Source of the DNA: Elymus sibiricus
Taxonomy: Eukaryota > Streptophyta > Magnoliopsida > Poales > Poaceae
Assembly (NCBI GenBank): GCA_039707655.1
Contig: CM077675.1
Coordinates: 416,205,162 to 416,269,161 of the forward strand
Direction of reading: 5' to 3'
DNA length: 64,000 nucleotides
The notes below the pieces were generated by a model that saw nothing but the letters and a program-made list of their open reading frames with translations, was not told the origin of the DNA and did no database searches. The translations under genes were made by a program, and so were the position numbers. Shown in pieces: positions 11,097 to 22,198 of this stretch; within the stretch, counting starts at the first letter, position 1, and each line of letters opens with the position of its first letter.

Positions 11097-12600
11097 TGAT
11101 GACCCACAAGTATAGGGGATCTATCGTAGTCCTTTCAATAAGTAAGAGTGTCGAACCCAACGAGGAGCAGAAGGAAATGACAAGCGGTTTCAGTAAGGTA
11201 TTCTCTGCAAGCACTGAAATTATCGGTAGCAGATAGTTTTGTGATAAGATAATTCATAACGGATAGCAAGTAACAAATGTAGCAAAGGTGTAGCAAGGTG
11301 GCCCAATCCTTTTTGTAGAAAAGGACAAGCCTGGACAAACTATTATATAAAGCAAAGCCCTCCCGAGGACACATGGAAATTTCTGTCAAGCTAGTTTTCA
11401 TCATGCTCATATGATTCGTGTTCGTTACTTTGATAATTTAATATGTGGGTGGACCGGCGCTTCGGTGCTGCCCTTACTTGGACGAGCCTCCCACTTCTGA
11501 TTAACCTCTCTCGCAAGCATCTGCAACTACGAAAGAAGAATTAAGATAAATCTAACCATAGCATGAAACATATGGATCCAAATCAGCCACTTACGAAGCA
11601 ACGCATAAACTAGGGTTTAAGCTTCTGTCACTCTAGCAACCCATCATCTACTTATTACTTCCCAATGCCTTCCCCTAGGCCCAAATAATTGTGAAGTGTC
11701 ATGTAGTCGACGTTCACATAACACCACTAGAGGAGAGACAACATACATCTCATCAAAATATCGAACGAATACCAAATTCACATGATTACTTATAACAAGA
11801 CTTATCCCATGTCCTCAGGAACAAACATAACTACTCACAAAGCATATTCATGTTCATAATCAGAGGAGTATTAATTATCATTAAGGATCTAAACATATGA
11901 TCTTCCACCAAGTAAACCAACTAGCATCAACTACTAGCAACCCACAGGCACCAATCTGAGGTTTTGAGACAAAGATCGGATACAAGATATGAACTAGGGT
12001 TTGGAGAGGAGATGGTGCTGGTGAAGATGTTGATGGAGATTGACCCCTCTCGATGAGAGGATCGTTGGTGATGACAATGGCTTCGATTTCCCCCTCCGGG
12101 AGGGAAGTTTCCCCGGCAGAACAGCTCCGCCGGAGCCCAAGATTGCTTCTGCCCAGGTTCCGCCTCGAGACGGCGGTGCTTCGTCCCGAAATCTCTCTTA
12201 TGATTTTTTCCAGGTCAAAACCCTCCATATAGCAGAAGATGGGCACCGGAGGGCTGCCAGGGGGACCACAAGCCACAGGGGCGCGCCCTGGGGGGTAGGG
12301 CGCGCCCCCCAGGCTTGTGGCCTCCTGGTGGGTCCCCTCTGGTATTTCTTTCACCCAATATTTTTTATATATTCCAAAATAATTCTCCGTAACTTTTCAG
12401 GACTTTTGGAGTTGTGCAGAATAGGTCTGTCATATTTGCTCCTTTTCCAGTCCAGAATTCCAGCTGCCGGCATTCTCCCTCTTCATGTAAACCTTGTAAA
12501 ATAAGAGGGAAAAGGCATAAGTATTGTACTATAATGTGTAATAACAGCCCATAATGCAATAAATATCAATATAAAAGCATGATGCAAAATGGACGTATCA
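11097..12600 (-). repeat. 5' LTR of Athila-1
   Basis: 1504 bp, nearly identical to 2374-3897. It lacks a roughly 20-bp piece present near 3211-3231 of the other copy. The GC hairpin is at about 12250-12340. The right end gtatca is followed by the target duplication cttac. Confidence 0.92.
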
Positions 12601-12635
12601 CTTACTTGTATTATTGTTTGTTATTATATAGTGCC

Positions 12636-13081
12636 ATGGTTTTGGTAGACGCCCCCATCGGCTCTCGTCCGGTCTATGATTCGGATGTGGTATATATTAT
12701 CTTTTAGTACTATTTGTTTCATTCAATGTTTATGACAATTATGCCGACCAACTTGACATAGATATCTTTATCTAGGAGGTATGTGAACCGGAAATTCCAA
12801 CCGACCCTATTGTCGAGAGGTTAAATTTAGTTGAAAAATAAAACAATTATGTGAAAGAAAAATTGAAAAGAGTTGAAGAAGAGAAGATGAAATTGGAGTT
12901 GCATGTTGTTGATGTCGTCGATGTACACAAGATCCAGATGGATGCAATGCGCTTGAAGATTAGAAATATTAGAAAATATGCCCTTGATAATGAGGCTTGG
13001 TATCATTATGCCGTTGGATCAATTGTTACATTAGTTGCGATTTTGATCGCATTTGTTGTTGCATTTAAATGTTTTACATAG
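12636..13081 (+). pseudogene. CACTA gene 1 remnant: coiled-coil protein with a C-terminal membrane anchor
   Basis: A first exon from ATG 12636 (MVLVDAPIGSRPVYDSDV) ends at a plausible GT donor at 12690. A later exon (about 12748-13081) reads through two in-frame stops, one near 12775 and TAA at 12839-12841, and then is open for 76 codons. The open part begins with a charged heptad-like helix (KEKLKRVEEEKMKLELHV) and ends with a strong hydrophobic segment (AVGSIVTLVAILIAFVVAF) just before the stop, the layout of a tail-anchored membrane protein. The TATA box at 2007 would be its promoter before Athila-1 inserted between them. I recognise this as a recurrent Triticeae hypothetical protein, but its function is unknown. 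Confidence 0.5.
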
Positions 13082-13229
13082 TTGTATGTTAGTTTCAATG
13101 TATGTTTTAATTAGATGCTCTAGAGAGCTGTATGTTGTTCTATGAGAACTATATGTATGAAATTTATGTATTTATTTTTTCAGTAATAACATTTGATGAT
13201 ATAGTTGATATGGTCAAGGATTTTCAGTG

Positions 13230-14818
13230 AACCTTTTCATAGTTCATTTGCAGTGCTTTTCAAATTCAAGGTCATTTAGCTCAAAATAAATCATTAAATG
13301 CATGAAAAATAGCAAATGAAGTCAGAAAAGGGTTGAAAATTGATGATGTGGCTTTAAATGGTGCATATTAAACGCACAAAAAGTCTGGAGTTAAAATATG
13401 TTTAAAACATGAAATCCCTTTGTAATAGATGAGTTTTCGTTTGAAACCCTGATACTTCGAAAGAGATTGTCCAGTTTTGTACACGAAGTGCATCCAGTTT
13501 TTGTTGTAACCCTCTAAACTTTCTAGCACATGCTATGTGGGTGAAATTATCATACCATGCCAAGTTTCAACCTTTTCAGAGTTCATTTACAGTTCTTTTC
13601 AAATTCATGGTCATTTAGCTCAAAATAAATCATTAAATGCATGAAAAATAGCAAATGAAGTCAAAAAAGGGTTGAAAATTAATGATGTGGCTTTGAATGG
13701 TGCATATTGAACGCACAAAAAGTCTGGAGTTAAAATATGTTAAAAAAATGAAATCCCTTTGTAATAGATGAGTTTTCGTCCGAAACCCTGATACTTCGAA
13801 AGAGATTGTCCAGTTTTGTACACGAAGTGCATTCAGTTTTTGCCGTAACCCTCTAAATTTTTAGCACATGCTATGTGGGTGAAATTATGATACCATGCCA
13901 AGTTTCAACCTTTTCAAAGTTCATGTGCAGTGCTTTTCAAATTCATAGTCATTTAGCTCTAAGCAAATATTAAATGCATAAAAAAAAAAGCAAATGAAGT
14001 CAGAAAAGGGTTGAAAATTGATGATGTGGCTTTGAATGGTGCATATTGAACGCACGAAAAGTCTGGAGTTAAAATATGTTAAAAAAATGAAACCCCTTTG
14101 TAATAGATTAGTTTTCGTCCGAAACCCTCATACTTCGAAAGAGATTGTCCAGTTTTGTACACGAAGTGCATCCAGTTTTTGCCGTAACCCTCTAAACTTT
14201 TTAGCACATGCTATGTGGGTGAAATTATGATACCATGACAAGTTTCAACCTTTTCATAGTTCATTTGCAGTGCTTTTCAAATTCAGGGTCATTTAGCTCA
14301 AAATAAATCATTAAATGCATGAAAAATAGCAAATGAAGTCAGAAAAGGGTTGAAAATTGATGATGTGGCTTTGAATGGTGCATATTGAACGCACGAAAAG
14401 TCTGGAGTTAAAATATGTTAAAAAAATGAAATCCCTTTGTAATAGATTAGTTTTCGTCCGAAACCCTGATACTTCGAAAGAGATTTTCCAGTTTTGTACA
14501 CGTAGTGCTTCCAGTTTTTGCCGTAACCCTCTAAACTTTTTAGCACATGCTATGTGGGTGAAATTATGATACCATGCCAAGTTTCAACCTTTTAAGAGTT
14601 CAATTGAAGTGCTTTTCAAATTCATGGTCATTTAGCTCAAAATAAATAATTAAATGCATGAAAAATAGCAAATGAAGTCAGAAAAAGGTTGAAAATAGAT
14701 GATGTGGCTTTGAATGGTGCATATTGAACGCACAAAAAGTCTGGAGTTAAAATATGTTAAAAAATTAAATCCCTTTGTAATAGATGAGTTTTCCTTCGAA
14801 ACCCTGGTACTTCGAAAG
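13230..14818 (+). repeat. Tandem array, about 4.7 copies of a ~339-bp unit
   Basis: Units begin aaccttttca (or close variants) at 13230, 13569, 13907, 14247 and 14586, a period of 338-340 bp. The last unit is truncated near 14818. Each carries caaatgaagtcagaaaaggg, ggtgcatattgaacgcac and cgaaagagattgtccag. Short frames on both strands (for example 14311-14580 minus) recur because the unit recurs and are not genes. The array lies between the two CACTA genes. Confidence 0.92.
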
Positions 14819-15357
14819 GAATCAACTAAACTTTTTATGCAACTAAAATTATCAAAGTATTTTTTGCTAAAAACTTTAATAGCAAAAGCAATTTTCATAA
14901 AGTATTTTTTGTTAAAAAACTTTAATGGAAAACTAAAAAGCTTTTATAAAACTCTAATAGCAAAAGGAATCAACTAAAAAGAATCAATTATAATATTTTG
15001 TTATGATCAACTAAAACAAAACTATAATATTCTTCAATAGCAAAAAGAATCAACTAAAAAGCTTTATGAACCTCTAGTTATGATCAAAATATAATTTTGC
15101 AAAAAATAAAAAAAATGCCCGCCTACTAGGCCACCACGGCCTGCATACGACTACAAACCCAACTATACATGGGCCAGGATGCAGGCCCACGGGGCAAGTA
15201 GGCCCAACATCGCAGACAGATTGTTAGGCATGTACTGCTTGCAATAGAGAGTAGCTCGAGACGGAGGCCGCAGTAGGGCTTATAAACCACTGCGAGCGCG
15301 CTTCGCTTGGCGTGGTGGGACTAAATTTCCACCGCCTGGCCATGCCAGGAACAAGCC
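14819..15357 (+). other. Non-coding CACTA interior
   Basis: 14819-15110 is AT-rich with repeated caactaaaa, aactttaatagcaaaa and aagaatcaac words. 15111-15357 is a GC-richer block with repeated gcaggccca/gggccagg words. I see no gene. Confidence 0.5.
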
Positions 15358-15553
15358 TTTAGTCCCGGTTGGTGGCTCCAACCGGGACTAAAGTCCACCC
15401 TTTAGTCCCGGTCCGATCCACCAACCGGGACTAAAGGCCTGGGCTTCCCGCCCTTTCGCCTAGTGAAATTCACCTTTAGTCCCGGTTGGTGACTCCAACC
15501 GGGACTAAAGGGGGGCCTTTAGTCCGGGTTGGAGCCACTAACCGGGACTAAAG
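15358..15553 (+). repeat. Internal cluster of CACTA subterminal-type hairpins
   Basis: Four hairpins of the tttagtcccggttggt...accaaccgggactaaa type lie at about 15358-15393, 15410-15436, 15474-15510 and 15517-15553. This is the same motif as near both ends of the element, but here it is deep inside and directly in front of a TATA box. Confidence 0.85.
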
Positions 15554-15560
15554 GTGGGGC

Positions 15561-15568
15561 TATATAAA
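15561..15568 (+). promoter_or_regulatory. TATA box of the second CACTA transcription unit
   Basis: tatataaa follows the hairpin cluster by 7 bp and precedes a GC-rich exon-like block. Confidence 0.55.
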
Positions 15569-15569
15569 G

Positions 15570-16075
15570 GGGACTTGGAAAAATTTCCAAATCCATCTGC
15601 TTTCTTCGATCTCCTCCTCTCCCCCGACGGCGCCGACGACCAGCTCGACGCCGCTAGGCTGCCGGACCTCGTCGTCGCCTCCCAGAGCCCGCTCCTTGTC
15701 GCTGCCCCCCGTCGCCGTCCTTGTGCCCTGCCCCGACGCCGCCCCCGACGCCGTCCCTGTGCCTTGCCCCGACGCCGTCCCCGAGCCCGCCCTCGTCGCC
15801 GGTCGGACCTCCCCGAGCATCACCGTACCCCCGAGAGCCCGTCGTCGTCGCCAGCCGGACCTCCTCGCAGGCCCCCTCCCCGAGCCGTGCCCCGACGCCA
15901 TCCCCAAGCCCGCTAGCTCCTCGTCGCCGGCCGGACCTCCCCGAGCATTGCCGCACCCCCGAGAGCCCGTTCTCGTCGTCAGCCGGACCTCCTCACCGGC
16001 CCTCCTCCCCGAGCCCTCGCCGCCCCCGCTGTGAGCCGCCGCCGCCCAGGCCCGATGCATCTAGACAGAAAAAAA
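15570..16075 (+). other. GC-rich exon-like low-complexity block
   Basis: A stretch of cgacgcc/ccgagcc repeats gives proline/arginine/alanine-rich translations in several frames on both strands (for example 15554-15916 plus and 15560-16060 minus). It probably represents the leader or first exon of the second CACTA gene. The coding value of any one frame is doubtful because openness follows from the composition. Confidence 0.35.
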
Positions 16076-16300
16076 TCAAGAAAAATAGAAAAATTTACAT
16101 ATACATACATCTTTTGTGATTGCTTAGTATATGAATTTGGGGTAGAAAAATCGTAAATATGTTATGTGAAGTTTGTTATGTGACACTTAGTTAATTTGTA
16201 ACATGCATGAAGTTTGTTATGTGTGACACTTAGTTTGTAACATGAAGTTTGTAACAATATCTTGTATTCATTTTGTGTATAAATCGTGTATTCATCTTGT

Positions 16301-16430
16301 CGTTAAAACATAACCCCGATAACTTTGATTTTGAGGCATATGAAAACATGAGAGAGGGGGTCGTTAAAACATAACCCCGATAACTTCGACATGAGGGGGG
16401 TCGTTAAAACATAACCCCGATAACTTTGAT
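16301..16430 (+). repeat. Three direct copies of a ~24-bp motif
   Basis: cgttaaaacataaccccgat recurs at 16301, 16362 and 16402, partly with the following aactttgattttgaggcat. It lies in the presumed intron before 16707. Confidence 0.8.
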
Positions 16431-16706
16431 TTTGAGGCATATGAAAACATGATTTGCACGTCAGACGATAGGCAAAAGATCAAGATAGGCAAAAGAGCGT
16501 CCGCATAGTATCCTCTCCCGAAAGATAGGACAACTCATTAGACATGAGGGGGGAGGAGTCCTGGACGATCGTCTAAAACTGACTGTTATAAAACTTGTCA
16601 AATTTGCATGATGTGAAAAGCATATGATTACTTGTTCTGATTAGGTCTTTCTTTGCCACTAAACCATCTCTCGTGGTTGTATATTGCCATGTTGTGATAT
16701 TTGCAG

Positions 16707-19700
16707 AAACTATGGACAGAGACTTAGAAAAAGAACAGTTGTTGGGGGATATAATCCGCGACGGAGGTGATGATGATATCACCTTGTCGTTTCTCAATGA
16801 CACCGATGGTGATGGAAGAGAGGATGATGGCCCCGATGATCGAATGGAGGAGGGAGGAGATGACGGCTCCGGTGATCGAATGGAAGAGGAAGGAGATGAC
16901 GGCTCCGCCGATGTTGGAGCCTTAACTGTTGCAAAGTCCAGCGAGGTATATATATATATATATTAATTAAGCCTGTGCTGACTAGATGCATTAATTGTTT
17001 TGTATGTACATATATTAACGCTTCTTTCTTCTTTTAGTCCTCCGTATCGAGACAAACTTCTGTAATGAGACGAGGCCCGAAGAAAAGGTTGGATAAGGAT
17101 GAAAGGTTCACGATCGAAGAAGTCGCTCCAGATGGCCAACCGATTGCTCCCAAGCGGACCAAAGACTAATTTATACATCATTGCGGAGTAATTGTTAGGG
17201 ACAGCACCCCGATTAGCATCCAAGAATGGAATAAGAAGAAGGACGGTGAAGTTTATTATGTAGATGATAGACAGACAGATGACCTTTGGACCTCGCTGAT
17301 GACAAATTTCAGCCTACCTCCAGAGAAGGATATAAATAAACCCAGTTATACAACGAAAAGTCAAGGCGTTTGCTCTTAAAAATATGGCAGAACTATTCAA
17401 GAACTAGATGAAACTATTGAACAAAAAGTTTGTCAAGAAAGACGACACTCCAGAATTAACTGGTCAATATGCGAAGATAAAAGATCACTAACCCACATTT
17501 GTGGCGTACAAGAAATCAGAGAAAGCTAAGAAAAGGTCACAGACAAATAAGATAAATGCTGCAAAGAAGAAGTATCACCATGTTACGGGGCCAGGTGGCT
17601 ACAATGTTACCCGGCCAACATGGGACAAAGTTGAGAACGACCTGCTTGCTAAAGAGGTCCAACCAGCGACATTGAACTGGCTCGATCGGTGTAGGACTTG
17701 GTTCTTCGGGCATGGGGGAACTTTGAACCCAGAAACAAGGAAGTGTGTTTTCACAAAAGCTCAACTTGAGACACCCGTCAAAATGATTCAGGCAGCAATC
17801 AAGGAAGTGCAGGAAGGGAGGTTCCATCCCGACAGAGAGAAGGACGAGCTGTCAAAGGCCCTCGGGAATCTTGAACACCCTGGACGAACTAGAGGCACAT
17901 CAGGCTCCGTTGCGTGGAAGTATGGGTTTCCGGACAACACTGATTATAGAAGCTGAGGGAGAAAGAAGAAAGAGGAAGCAAACTCGATGCAGAAGATGGA
18001 AGAAAGATTAGCATTGCTAGAGGCAAGTCAGCGAGCTATTACCACCCCACCATCTCAGCAGCACGAAGATTCTTTATTCAATACTGCCCATGAAGCTACC
18101 CCACCATCTCAGCGGAAAAGCAGCGTTGCTTCCACGGAGCTTGTTCAGCCTGATATCACGGCTCCTCGCTACCCCGTGGATTTTATCACGGAGAGGGAAC
18201 ATTGTGAGCTAATTGCGAAATGCCATAACCTAACCTTGAAGGTGGCGGTCGGCTATGTCTTACCTCCTGCACCTCATGGAACTTTCCATTGCAACCTGAT
18301 TCTAGATGGCTATGCTGTTGTCGGGGTGGATGAAGTTTCCAAAGGATTTGAGGATCTGGACCTTGAGTACCCTACATGTGAAGGGGAGACTCATCTGATA
18401 AATGCCATAAGGACTACAATTCTATGGTGAAAGGAAAACATCGTGCTTCCAAACTGGACGCCGCCTCAGCAGACTCAGCCGGAGGAGGCCCCACAGCAGA
18501 CTCAGCCTGAGGAGGCCCCTCAGCAGACTCAGTCGGAGGAGGCCCCTCGGCAGAATCCTCCTCCGCCTTAGCTCATGTCTCCGCCGCGTCAGCGGACTCC
18601 TCCTCCTCCGCCGTGTTAGCGGATTCCGACTCCTCCACCGCATCAGCTAACTCCGCCACCTCAGCAACGGCGGAAGAGAGCCGCCGCCGCTCCGGCGGCT
18701 AGCAGCAGTACAACAATGAAGAAATCCAGAGAAGGCCCAAGCGTTAAGAAGGCTCCTCCCAAGTTAACCTATGACATGATTGAGGAGGAAACCAACAAGA
18801 TCGTGGCTGCTGATGTGAATCGCCAGCTTGCACCAAAACGTCCACCTCCAAAGGAGAAAGTAGATCAGGTAAAAGCGAAGCGATGTCTGGATGCCCTTAT
18901 GCGACCACCACCGCCTCCGCCGCAATCAAACTATGACTGATGTATTGAAAAGACATTTCATCAAGCGAAGCGGTCGGAAAGCTTAAGTAGCAGTGGTGCA
19001 AGAAGTGGGAAAACAATTCCCCAGCTCGGCGAACAAGAAAAGCAATCGTGCCCCCCGCTCAAGGTGTTTACCGATATCGCTAATGACCTGGAGATAGCGG
19101 CCGGTGGTCTTAATATCACTCTTGGTGATTACATAGGCGATGAGGTACAGTTCGAAAAGGCTGAGGTAGTAGCAAGATATGAGCACGGGAAGCCTCTTGT
19201 CAGATGTGAGCAGCTCCCGCGTCTACCAACGATGATGCGAAAATTGCATGAATGGTACTTGAAAGCCTGCAAGGATGGGACCGACGGTATCTTCGTGGGA
19301 ATTAAAGATGAACACTACTTCAATGGAGTTCAGGTGTTGTACATTGAATTTGAAGAATTTTTTCAGTTATACAATCAATCCGCCCTCGACAGAACTATTG
19401 TCTGTAAGTATTTTTTCTGTAATTAAGTCTCTAGCTCAGCTCGTTCATTGCATGTATAATTATCCTCACACAATATTATGCAGATTGAAGATCCTCGAAT
19501 GCAAAAAACAACAAATCTATGACATTGGGTTCATTAACCCAGACAACGTAAATGAATATACGTTAAAAAATACCCCGATGAAATAGAGAAAAACTTGCTA
19601 AAGGCGTTACTTGGACAACAAAACAGAAGGGAAATACTATTTCCTTACAACTTCCAGTTAGTGTTACTGTCTTGGGCACATTCTGTTTCGCTTACTCGAG

Positions 19701-19985
19701 GTTAAGTGTAATTGATGAGTTATGCGTGCGCAGGTTCCACTTTATTCTACTAGACATTCAGCTTGACGAGGGACAAGTAAATGTCTTGGACTTGAGACGT
19801 AAAGAGCCTAAGGAGTGGGCGGGCATGAGTCAAATGCTTCAGAAGTAAGTTCAATCATTATCGCACCATATCAGCAACTTTCGTTCATTTCTTGATATCA
19901 AGTAATCATTTTCTTTGCCGGGCTGGGTTCGGAAAAAGTTCACCAACCAGGTCAGGGGTGACTGGAAAAAGGACGGAGAATACCA
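16707..19985 (+). pseudogene. CACTA second gene (TNPA/Ulp1-type ORF2), decayed
   Basis: Several exons with visible splice sites: acceptor ttgcag before 16707, ATG at 16712, acceptor cttttag before 17038, donor near 19403, acceptor tgcag near 19484 and acceptor gcgcag before 19733. The start is acidic (DDDITLSFLNDTDGD). The middle (17501-17956, 17987-18430) holds the conserved CACTA block with HGGTLNPETRKCVF and a coiled coil (MEERLALLEAS). A proline-rich linker follows, then 18990-19985 shows the N-terminal part of a Ulp1-like cysteine peptidase (FHFILLDIQLDEG ... VLDLRRKEPKEWAGM) with His and Asp; the Cys-containing end is missing. At least seven in-frame stops of mixed type (TAA, TAG, TGA) show long decay. 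Confidence 0.75.
18468..18552 (+). repeat. 27-bp coding minisatellite
   Basis: Three copies of a unit encoding roughly QQTQPEEAP lie in the proline-rich linker of the CACTA second gene. Confidence 0.8.
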
Positions 19986-20390
19986 TTGGGATATGAAATG
20001 CGATTTTGGTAATTAGATATTAGGGATCGTAAGAGATGTTACATTGTATATATGCATGATCGTGTACTATATGTAGTAGCGTCGAATAGATAAACGAAAA
20101 CTTGTTGTTAGACCAAGCACGGAGAAAGAGAGGTCACACTTCTCTATATATGGTCATGATGATGTTGTGTAATTAATGGTTCCTTCACTGCTATATGTAG
20201 TAGCTAGCGTCGAGTTGAATGGAAAACATAAAATAAAAATGAAACCCTAAATGTAAAAGAATTGAAGAGTAAACACAAAAGAAAAGGGGGAAACACAATA
20301 TGAAACCCCTATAAACCCTCCAAAACCCATAACCCATCCTTCCAAAAAAAAAAAACCCCAGAGCCTGGCTGGTGCTGACGTGTGGCTACC

Positions 20391-20582
20391 TTTTTGTCCC
20401 GATTCGTGTCACGAACCGGGACTAAAGGTCCTCCTGCCTTGGTGCCCCGCAGCGGCCACGTGGAGCATGTTTAGGCCCGGTTCGTAACACGACCGAGACT
20501 AAAAGTGGAGGGCATTAGTCCCAATTGTTTAGTCCCGGTTGCAGAACTGGGACTAAAGGGCCTCTGGAACCGGGACTGATGG
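20391..20582 (+). repeat. CACTA subterminal hairpin repeats, right
   Basis: Copies of gtcccg(a/g)tt and aaccgggactaaa lie at about 20396-20429, 20475-20502 and 20528-20560, mirroring the left end. 19990-20390 before it is AT-rich without a gene. Confidence 0.85.
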
Positions 20583-20599
20583 CCTGTTTTCTACCAGTG
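20583..20599 (-). repeat. Right terminal inverted repeat of the CACTA element
   Basis: cctgttttctaccagtg complements 1717-1733 with one mismatch and is followed by the target duplication att. Confidence 0.9.
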
Positions 20600-21539
20600 A
20601 TTTAAGCTTTTGTCACTCTCGCAACCCATCATCTACTTATTACTCCACAGTTTCTTCCCTTAGGCCCAAGTGTGGTGAAGTGTCATGTAGTCGACGTTTA
20701 CATGGCACCACTAAAGGAAGAGCAACATACATATCATCAAAATATCGAACGAATACCAACATCACATGATTACTTATAACAAGATTTCACCCATGTCCTC
20801 GAGAACAAAAGTAACCAGCATCAACTATAAATCATCACCATGTTCAAGATCAGAGGTGTAATGAATATGATAAAGGATCTGAACATAATATCATCCACCA
20901 AATAAACCAACAAGCATCAACTACAAGATGTAATCAACACTACTAGTAACCCACAGGTACCAATCTAAGGTTTTGAGACAAAGATTGAATACAAGAGATG
21001 AACTAGGGTTTGAGATGAGATGGTGCTGGTGAAGATGTTGATGAAGTTTGGTCCTCCCACGATGGAGGAAAGGTTGGTGATGACGATGGCTTCGATTTCC
21101 TCCTCCTGGAGGGAAGTTTCCCCGGCAGAATCGCTCCGTCAGAGATCAAAAGTGCTCCTATCCAAGTCCTACCTCGAGACGGTGGCGCTTCGTCCCGAAA
21201 GCCTCTCCTTGTTTTTTTCTTGGTCAAAACCCTTCATAGAGCAGAAGAGGGGGGGGGAGGAGACCGCCTGTGGGGCCCACAAGGCAGCTGGGCGCGCCCA
21301 GGGAGGGGGGGGGGATGGGCGCGCCCACCTGCCTTGTGAGCGACGTGTGGCCCCCTCTGCATAGGTATCTCTGATCTAGCCTTTTCATGTCCAGAATTCC
21401 AGCTGCCGGTAATGTTCCTCTCCATGCAATCCTTGTAAGTTCAGAGAGAAAATGCATTAAAATTGTATAATAAAGTGGAATAATGACCAAAAACAATAAT
21501 AATAATAGTAGGAAATCGTTATGCAAAGTAGACATATCA
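20600..21539 (-). mobile_element. Right half of the decayed Athila-type LTR split by the CACTA element
   Basis: The sequence resumes with tttaagcttttgtcactctc, collinear with the Athila-1 LTR from about 2892 to its end. It closes with gacatatca at 21539, matching the LTR end ggacgtatca. The GC hairpin is present at about 21260-21345 (ggggcccacaag ... gggcgcgccc ... gggcgcgcccac). Divergence from Athila-1 is clearly higher than between the two Athila-1 LTRs. No internal domain follows; the gag remnant is on the far side at 1266. Confidence 0.8.
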
Positions 21540-22198
21540 CGATCCGATGCATCATGTGCGTCCACTTCCGATGGCCAATCTTGGATGTTGGCTAGGTCAC
21601 TTGTGGAAACGGACGCAGCCGATAGGGAACCCTAACCACACTCGATCGTTTGCGGCCGTTGTTCGGGCTCTAGATATGTCTCAATGTGACCCATGTGCTC
21701 CAGAGACGAACAGAGAATTCTTGCACTGAACCTAAGGATGTTCCATCTCAACATCCTAATCTTCATGCTCATCAAGGTGCTCATAGCCCGAGTCATATGG
21801 TTGACTCATCGATCCTCCTCATCATAGCTAGTATTGATGTGGGGGCGACGTGATCAACCAACGGAATGGTTGGACCCCCTTCTTCCCTTGACCGCTCTCA
21901 CCCGACAAGACAGACGATGGTAACATTTCGGTAGGTGGGTGGGCCATACCTTGCATCGGTGTTGCCGTTGGTGTGCTCCCGGCCGACTCCACACGAAGAA
22001 GATTCTTCGACCGCAACATCATCCAATTCTTGCATTGGCGCAGCTACACCAGACATTCATCGTCCTCTCCCCCGGTTCGTAATGGAGGAGCCAAACCCTC
22101 ATAGCCCGCTTTCACAATTGCCACGGAAACCCTAAAGGTTTCATCAGGTATCTGCCGGCCATGGAACAAGTGATCCTTCGGCTTCATTATCATACCAC
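21540..22198. other. Unassigned sequence
   Basis: Moderately GC-rich sequence with short frames on both strands, for example 21828-22022 minus (MMLRSKNLLRVESAG). It shows no motif I recognise and no matching copy elsewhere in the window. It may be part of an unidentified transposon. Confidence 0.3.

Larger units (their letters stand above)
2374..12600 (-). mobile_element. Athila-1: complete Athila-lineage Ty3/Gypsy retrotransposon
   Basis: Two LTRs (2374-3897 and 11097-12600) begin tgatgaccc and end gtatca on the plus strand. They are flanked by a perfect 5-bp duplication cttac (2369-2373 and 12601-12605). Read on the minus strand the order is 5' LTR, tRNA-Asp primer site, one gag-pol frame, an extra ORF, polypurine tract and 3' LTR. 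The Athila assignment rests on the tRNA-Asp primer site, the RT/RNase H/integrase sequence style without a chromodomain, and an extra ORF between pol and the 3' LTR. By eye the LTRs differ by only a few percent plus a roughly 20-bp deletion in the 5' LTR, so the insertion is young next to its host CACTA. Confidence 0.95.
1717..20599 (+). mobile_element. CACTA (En/Spm) DNA transposon, interrupted by an Athila element
   Basis: The ends form terminal inverted repeats: CACTAGTAGAAAACAGG at 1717-1733 and its complement at 20583-20599, with one mismatch in 17. Both are flanked by the 3-bp duplication att (1714-1716 and 20600-20602), the size CACTA transposases make. Hairpin-forming subterminal repeats (tttagtcccggtt/aaccgggactaaa) lie inside both ends. 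Without the nested Athila-1 and its target duplication the element is about 8.65 kb. It carries a small coiled-coil/membrane gene remnant, a 339-bp tandem array and a decayed second gene with a Ulp1-like end. I find no TNP2-type transposase, so it is probably non-autonomous. The target was an LTR of an older Athila element. Confidence 0.9.

Noticed and set aside
13230..14818. CRISPR-like array
   Set aside because: Units are contiguous 339-bp tandem repeats without short repeats and unique spacers, in a plant genome.
14311..14898. Minus-strand frames of 82-89 codons
   Set aside because: They recur with the tandem unit and contain no recognisable domain.
15554..16119. Overlapping Pro/Arg-rich frames on both strands
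   Set aside because: Low-complexity GC repeats give open frames in nearly every phase; noted only as an exon-like block.
18422..18643. Arg/Leu-rich minus-strand frame
   Set aside because: Reverse complement of the proline-rich coding minisatellite of the CACTA second gene.
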